Below, in pieces: positions 8,682-10,525 of a DNA stretch of 10,525 nucleotides (its first letter is position 1; each line of letters starts with the position of its first letter). Under the pieces are notes generated by a model. The model made no database searches, was not told the origin of the DNA, and saw only the letters and a program-made list of their open reading frames with translations. Made by a program: the position numbers and the translations under genes. The stretch is from Verrucomicrobiales bacterium (GTDB lineage: Bacteria > Verrucomicrobiota > Verrucomicrobiae > Limisphaerales > UBA9464): positions 1 to 10,525 of the forward strand of contig SXXZ01000183.1 in the NCBI GenBank assembly GCA_005789375.1, given 5' to 3'.

Positions 8682-8810
8682 GGTAGGGGTGGTGTCTCAC
8701 CGTCCGCTCCACGGTTCACCCTCTGGTAGGGATGGTGTCTCACCGTCCGCTCCACGGTCGACTCTCCGGTAGGGACCGTGTCCCACGGTCCGGTCCACTG
8801 GCCACCGGAG
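8682..8810. repeat. Three tandem 43-bp hairpin-forming repeats
   Basis: Units occupy 8682-8724, 8725-8767 and 8768-8810, align without gaps and all start GGTAGGG. Units 1 and 2 match at 38 of 43 positions; units 1 and 3 match at 30 of 43. In each, bases 6-13 pair with bases 17-24 around a three-base loop (TCT or TCC), giving an 8-bp stem. Unit 3 has a perfect stem (GGACCGTG/CACGGTCC, 8773-8791), while units 1 and 2 have two and one wobble pairs. Position pair 10/20 changes from G-C to C-G, keeping the stem. Units 1 and 2 also contain an overlapping alternative hairpin, ACCGT/ACGGT. There is no T-tract, so these are not ordinary terminators. They resemble REP/BIME-type extragenic palindromes. 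Confidence 0.85.
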
Positions 8811-8846
8811 GATCTGGGTACGGAATCCGATTGCCGGTTTATCATC

Positions 8847-8891
8847 GAGGTGGAACTCTAATCAATATCCCGGTCCATCCACCTCTAATCA
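8847..8891. repeat. Nested inverted and direct repeat
   Basis: GAGGTGGA at 8847-8854 is the reverse complement of TCCACCTC at 8878-8885, giving an 8-bp stem with a 23-base loop. Overlapping it, CTCTAATCA occurs directly twice (8856-8864 and 8883-8891). The combination may be a protein-binding site or the remnant of a duplication. No flanking gene makes its role clear. Confidence 0.4.
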
Positions 8892-8989
8892 GCGGTAGCG
8901 CGACCACCGAGACAGTTCCAACAGCACGCGAAATTCGCAGACCATCGTTGAATCACCCAACGTTCGGCAGCAAGAGCATCCCAGACCCA

Positions 8990-9208
8990 ATGAACACACC
9001 CCCACAGACGCGGCGCATCCCGCCAACGAGCAGTTCCAAAGGCGACACGGTGGTCGGCTTCGCCATGGTGGGTTTCCTTCTCGCCGGCGCGGTCGGCCTC
9101 GTGAAGGCGATGGGGATGACGAGCGGCTTAGACGTGCTGTTTTGCCTGCTCGGTTCGGCTACGGCATTCGGCGCGGTCGTCTACGTCTGCTTTCACAACA
9201 AGAGTTGA
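8990..9208 (+). CDS. Small two-helix membrane protein, hypothetical
   Basis: A 72-residue protein I do not recognise. Its N-terminus is polar and rich in Pro, Thr, Arg and Ser (residues 1-19). Two hydrophobic helices follow at about 21-43 (VVGFAMVGFLLAGAVGLVKA) and 47-68 (LDVLFCLLGSATAFGAVVYV), joined by a short MTSG turn and ending in a short HNKS tail. The frame is open far upstream, but that part crosses the 43-bp repeats, so ATG 8990 is the sensible start. The sampled coding line is about 70% GC, unlike the small gene that follows. A GTTCGGC heptamer lies 22 bp before the start, and a GC-rich hairpin follows the stop. This layout, one short gene between recombination-like sites, recalls an integron cassette. 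No ribosome binding site is apparent. Confidence 0.6.
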   Translation: MNTPPQTRRIPPTSSSKGDTVVGFAMVGFLLAGAVGLVKAMGMTSGLDVLFCLLGSATAFGAVVYVCFHNKS

Positions 9209-9229
9209 GGCTGGGGTGACAACGATGAT

Positions 9230-9301
9230 GCTGAACCGAGCAGGCCGTCCCGCCGCGCCGTTCATGCGCTGTCGGCGCGGCGTAATTTCTAAATCGTCAG
9301 C
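9230..9301. other. attC-like site or GC-rich terminator hairpin
   Basis: A perfect 10-bp stem, CGCCGCGCCG (9251-9260) with CGGCGCGGCG (9273-9282), closes a 12-base loop. Outside it lie short complementary half-sites: GCTGAAC at 9230-9236 and GTCAGC at 9296-9301, which pair if one A is left bulged. The overall 72-bp span, the inverted ends with an extrahelical base and the position just after a short gene fit an integron attC site. The heptamers deviate from the usual RYYYAAC and GTTRRRY consensus, and the right-hand one is a base short. The TAATTTCTAAA following the stem would also be acceptable, though weak, as the tail of an intrinsic terminator. No integrase gene is in the window. Confidence 0.35.
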
Positions 9302-9310
9302 GACAAGACA

Positions 9311-9340
9311 GGCACAAAAACAACAACAACACACAATAAC
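9311..9340 (+). promoter_or_regulatory. CA-rich, G-poor leader of the 55-aa gene
   Basis: The 26 bases from 9315 to the base before ATG 9341 consist almost only of C and A, with three successive CAA triplets and no G. There is no Shine-Dalgarno motif. Such unstructured leaders are known to support initiation without an anti-16S pairing. Here it also supports ATG 9341 as a genuine start. Confidence 0.4.
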
Positions 9341-9508
9341 ATGGAACAAATCATGATGGGATTCGCCGCGCTGGTCTATTATCTGTTTGGCATCGGTGTA
9401 TCAATATTCGTATTGCGGCTGCTGTGGCGATTTGTAAAAGCCCACGAAAAGCTGGCAGATGCGATTTTCATGATGGCTCGTAAGCCGAAGGATACAGACA
9501 CCCCATAA
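9341..9508 (+). CDS. Small single-helix membrane protein, hypothetical (55 aa)
   Basis: A short gene easily missed by length cut-offs. It begins ATG GAA CAA ATC and ends at TAA 9506-9508. The protein has one clear transmembrane helix at about residues 7-28 (FAALVYYLFGIGVSIFVLRL). A basic and aromatic boundary (WRFVKAHEK) follows, then an amphipathic stretch (LADAIFMMA) and a charged tail rich in Lys, Asp and Pro. I do not recognise a family. Support comes from a sensible membrane-protein layout with positive charges on one side, and from the G-free leader directly before the ATG. The base composition also fits a separate origin from the 72-aa gene upstream (about 40-50% GC in sampled lines against 70%). 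It sits after the attC-like hairpin, so it could be a second cassette gene. Small-membrane-toxin or stress peptide roles are possible but unsupported. Confidence 0.5.
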   Translation: MEQIMMGFAALVYYLFGIGVSIFVLRLLWRFVKAHEKLADAIFMMARKPKDTDTP

Positions 9509-9587
9509 GCTTGCCGCAAAGGTTGGGAGGTATGAGCAGACACGTGTTGAATGCGGTCCAAACCCGGGGTAACGGGGTTAGGGTAAC

Positions 9588-9662
9588 GTAACGAGGTCAG
9601 GGAACGACTTCCGAATTTGACTCAGCCAGCACGACCGATCCAATTGAATCGTTCCGGCTCAA
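9588..9662. repeat. Dispersed intergenic repeat, copy 2
   Basis: Second copy of the element at 6573-6650: GTAACGAG at 9588-9595, then the identical GCCAGCACGACCGATC at 9625-9640, then a diverged CAATTGAAT-CGTTCCGG tail. A TTGACT at 9617-9622 just before the shared 16-mer could act as a -35 box, but no good -10 lies at the right spacing and copy 1 lacks it. It lies between the small membrane-protein gene and the zinc-ribbon gene. Confidence 0.6.
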
Positions 9663-9719
9663 GCGTGCGACTGTCAGTTCCTGTCGTCCAATCCCTTGGC
9701 AAGGGCCCATCCAGTTTAC

Positions 9720-9881
9720 ATGGCCCTTGATCAAGTTTTTGCCGAAAGAAATGAGGCATCCAACATCGAAAATCTTCCCGAAACCCGGCTTTTTCGAGTC
9801 GACGGAAGTCGTGAGCCGATGATGGTCTTCAGTTCAACTACCGGTGATCAGAGGGTTTCCCCAAAAATTCTATACCCATGA
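9720..9881 (+). CDS. Doubtful small ORF, translationally overlapping the zinc-ribbon gene
   Basis: A 53-residue frame from ATG 9720 (an in-frame TTG lies at 9696), ending at TGA 9879-9881. The stop overlaps the next start as ATGA, the usual sign of translational coupling. The product is hydrophilic, begins MALDQVFAERNEASNIENLP and has no signal peptide, membrane helix or motif I know. Downstream of the dispersed repeat it would be the first gene of a two-gene unit with the zinc-ribbon protein. Against it: short length, no ribosome binding site and no recognisable family. It may instead be a fragment of a decayed gene or chance. Confidence 0.3.
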   Translation: MALDQVFAERNEASNIENLPETRLFRVDGSREPMMVFSSTTGDQRVSPKILYP

Positions 9882-10141
9882 AAATCACTGCTCGTTTGAA
9901 AGAAGCCGCCAAGGCGTTGGTCCCCACTCCAAAGGCGCAATCGTTCTCGGTGGCTGGAAAGTTCGTTGAATGCCGGCACTGCGAGAACATCCTTTTTCAT
10001 AAGAAAAAGGCCTCCTTGAACAACGCGCTGAGTTCTTTGTCCGGCACCGAATATTTGAATCATGAAGCGAGCGTCTTAATTTGTGCGAACTGTTCGCGGG
10101 TTGAATGGTTTTTCGATGACCTCCAGCCTAAAAAACCCTGA
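9878..10141 (+). CDS. Small zinc-ribbon protein (DUF2082/zinc_ribbon-like)
   Basis: An 87-residue protein with two CxxC knuckles, Cys32-Arg-His-Cys35 and Cys69-Ala-Asn-Cys72, spaced as in a single zinc ribbon. The surrounding residues fit a known family of short bacterial zinc-ribbon proteins annotated as possible nucleic-acid-binding: a FxVxGKFVECxHC entry, a middle LNNALSSL stretch and a CSRVEWFF end with aromatics after the second knuckle. The N-terminal 20 residues are Lys/Ala-rich and probably flexible. No enzyme domain is present. Role is unknown; binding of RNA, DNA or a protein partner is plausible. The start ATG overlaps the stop of the doubtful upstream frame. The neighbouring tail genes are also small and unplaced, which suggests accessory DNA rather than a conserved operon. 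Confidence 0.75.
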   Translation: MKITARLKEAAKALVPTPKAQSFSVAGKFVECRHCENILFHKKKASLNNALSSLSGTEYLNHEASVLICANCSRVEWFFDDLQPKKP

Positions 10142-10287
10142 CACGAGCCATTACTGGAATTACCACGGGTTCTTGGGTCCAGTTGTTGACCTCAATCGAA
10201 TCAGAGATGCAGGTGGGCCTTCCATACATGGTACCCGGCTGAAGTCAAAACCCTGAGATGAGGGGCCGGACGAATCGAACTGCCTGA

Positions 10288-10512
10288 ATGAATCAACACA
10301 CGGAGTATCACAAAGATGGGAGTGTCCGAGCTATTGGGCCGATGGTTGAGGGTGTTCCCGTAGGTTATTGGGAATGGTTTCGGTTGGACGGAACCAAGAT
10401 GCGATCAGGCCATTTTGAGAAGGGCGAACCCACTGGCGAATGGACGACGTACGACAAGAAGGGGCAGATCTACAAGGTGACCCAGATGAAGTCCAAAACG
10501 CCGCAGCGTTGA
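10288..10512 (+). CDS. MORN-2/YwqK-like repeat protein
   Basis: A 74-residue protein built of about two and a half copies of a 22-24-residue beta-hairpin repeat. Units read YHKDGSVRAIG then VGYW (7-28), FRLDGTKMRSGHF then GEW (31-52), and a partial YDKKGQIYKVTQ (55-66). The pattern dG, G-x-F, G-x-x-x-G-x-W is that of the MORN_2 family, which includes the proteins annotated as YwqK-type antitoxins. In Bacillus YwqK is linked to the YwqJ deaminase toxin. No toxin gene is adjacent on the left, and only 13 bases follow the stop on the right, so an antitoxin role is unproved. Many such proteins are simply small repeat scaffolds. ATG 10288 gives a complete first repeat; no ribosome binding site is evident. 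Confidence 0.75.
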   Translation: MNQHTEYHKDGSVRAIGPMVEGVPVGYWEWFRLDGTKMRSGHFEKGEPTGEWTTYDKKGQIYKVTQMKSKTPQR

Positions 10513-10525
10513 TGCTCAAGCCACC

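Larger units (their letters stand above)
8654..8989. other. Intergenic repeat-rich region, no gene
   Basis: This 336-bp stretch holds the three 43-bp hairpin units (8682-8810) and a nested inverted/direct repeat (8847-8891). Frames run open through it on both strands, but the 43-bp period is not a multiple of three and the translations resemble nothing, so I call no protein. A half-site-like GTTCGGC lies at 8962-8968, 22 bp before the next start codon. A short palindrome, GCGA-AAT-TCGC, lies upstream of it near 8930. Confidence 0.65.

Noticed and set aside
8621..8845. Minus-strand open frame across the 43-bp repeats
   Set aside because: The repeat period is not a multiple of three, so the protein would not repeat. 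It also overlaps the end of the CocE-type gene antisense.
9128..9349. Minus-strand frame starting MFHVIVCCCCFCACL
   Set aside because: The cysteine run is just the complement of the CA-rich leader. The rest is antisense to the 72-aa gene and the hairpin.
9224..9355. Short plus-strand frame (MMLNRAGRP...) running through the GC hairpin
   Set aside because: It reads through the hairpin and the CA-rich leader and overlaps the start of the 55-aa gene in another frame. It is basic and low in complexity.
9560..9584. Possible second attC-like site around GTCCAAAC and GTTAGGG
   Set aside because: The heptamers are imperfect and only about 26 bp apart, too short to hold the paired arms of an attC site.
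10132..10256. AAAACCCTGA occurring twice (10132-10141 and 10247-10256)
   Set aside because: A single 10-base match within 10 kb is expected by chance, and the flanks do not align well.
1..10525. CRISPR array, tRNA, rRNA or transposase genes
   Set aside because: I looked for regular spaced repeats, cloverleaf-like genes and transposase motifs on both strands and saw none. The 43-bp units are directly adjacent with no spacers.

Overview
The window reads as part of a GC-rich bacterial chromosome, most likely Verrucomicrobiota (a Pedosphaerales/Limisphaerales-like lineage) or possibly Planctomycetota. The grounds are indirect: a very large secreted FG-GAP/VCBS protein with ASPIC/UnbV modules, several secreted alpha/beta hydrolases, an OPT transporter, intergenic hairpin repeats, and a general lack of clear Shine-Dalgarno sites. 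No rRNA, tRNA, CRISPR array, transposase or integrase gene is visible. All genes I can support are on the + strand.

Left part (1-8653), high GC, ordinary large genes. A 5'-truncated alpha/beta-hydrolase (acetyl-xylan-esterase/feruloyl-esterase-like) is followed after 37 bp by a 1229-residue secreted CRTAC1-type protein. This protein has two successive copies of the layout 'calcium-loop repeats, then ASPIC/UnbV domain'. After another 58 bp comes a polytopic OPT-family oligopeptide transporter. These three are close enough to be co-transcribed. A 304-bp intergenic stretch with one copy of a dispersed repeat separates them from a secreted CocE/NonD-family (X-Pro dipeptidyl-peptidase S15 fold) hydrolase with an intact Ser-Asp-His triad. 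An extracytoplasmic peptidase/acylase near a peptide transporter suggests peptide or modified-peptide scavenging, but this is inference from family and position.

Right part (8654-10525), accessory in character. It starts with three 43-bp tandem units that each fold into the same 8-bp hairpin, with compensatory base changes between units. Next come two very small membrane-protein genes: 72 aa, GC-rich, and 55 aa, AT-richer, with a CA-rich leader. Between them lies a GC-rich hairpin flanked by short inverted half-sites that looks like an integron attC site, although an intrinsic terminator is an alternative. A second copy of the dispersed intergenic repeat follows. Last are a doubtful 53-aa ORF overlapping by ATGA a four-cysteine zinc-ribbon protein, and a 74-aa MORN-2/YwqK-like repeat protein. 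Composition falls from about 65-70% GC in sampled lines on the left to about 40-50% on the right, beginning near 9290.

The best candidates for something undescribed are the covarying hairpin repeats (8682-8810), the possible gene-cassette structure (8962-9508) and the shared intergenic element (6573-6650 and 9588-9662).
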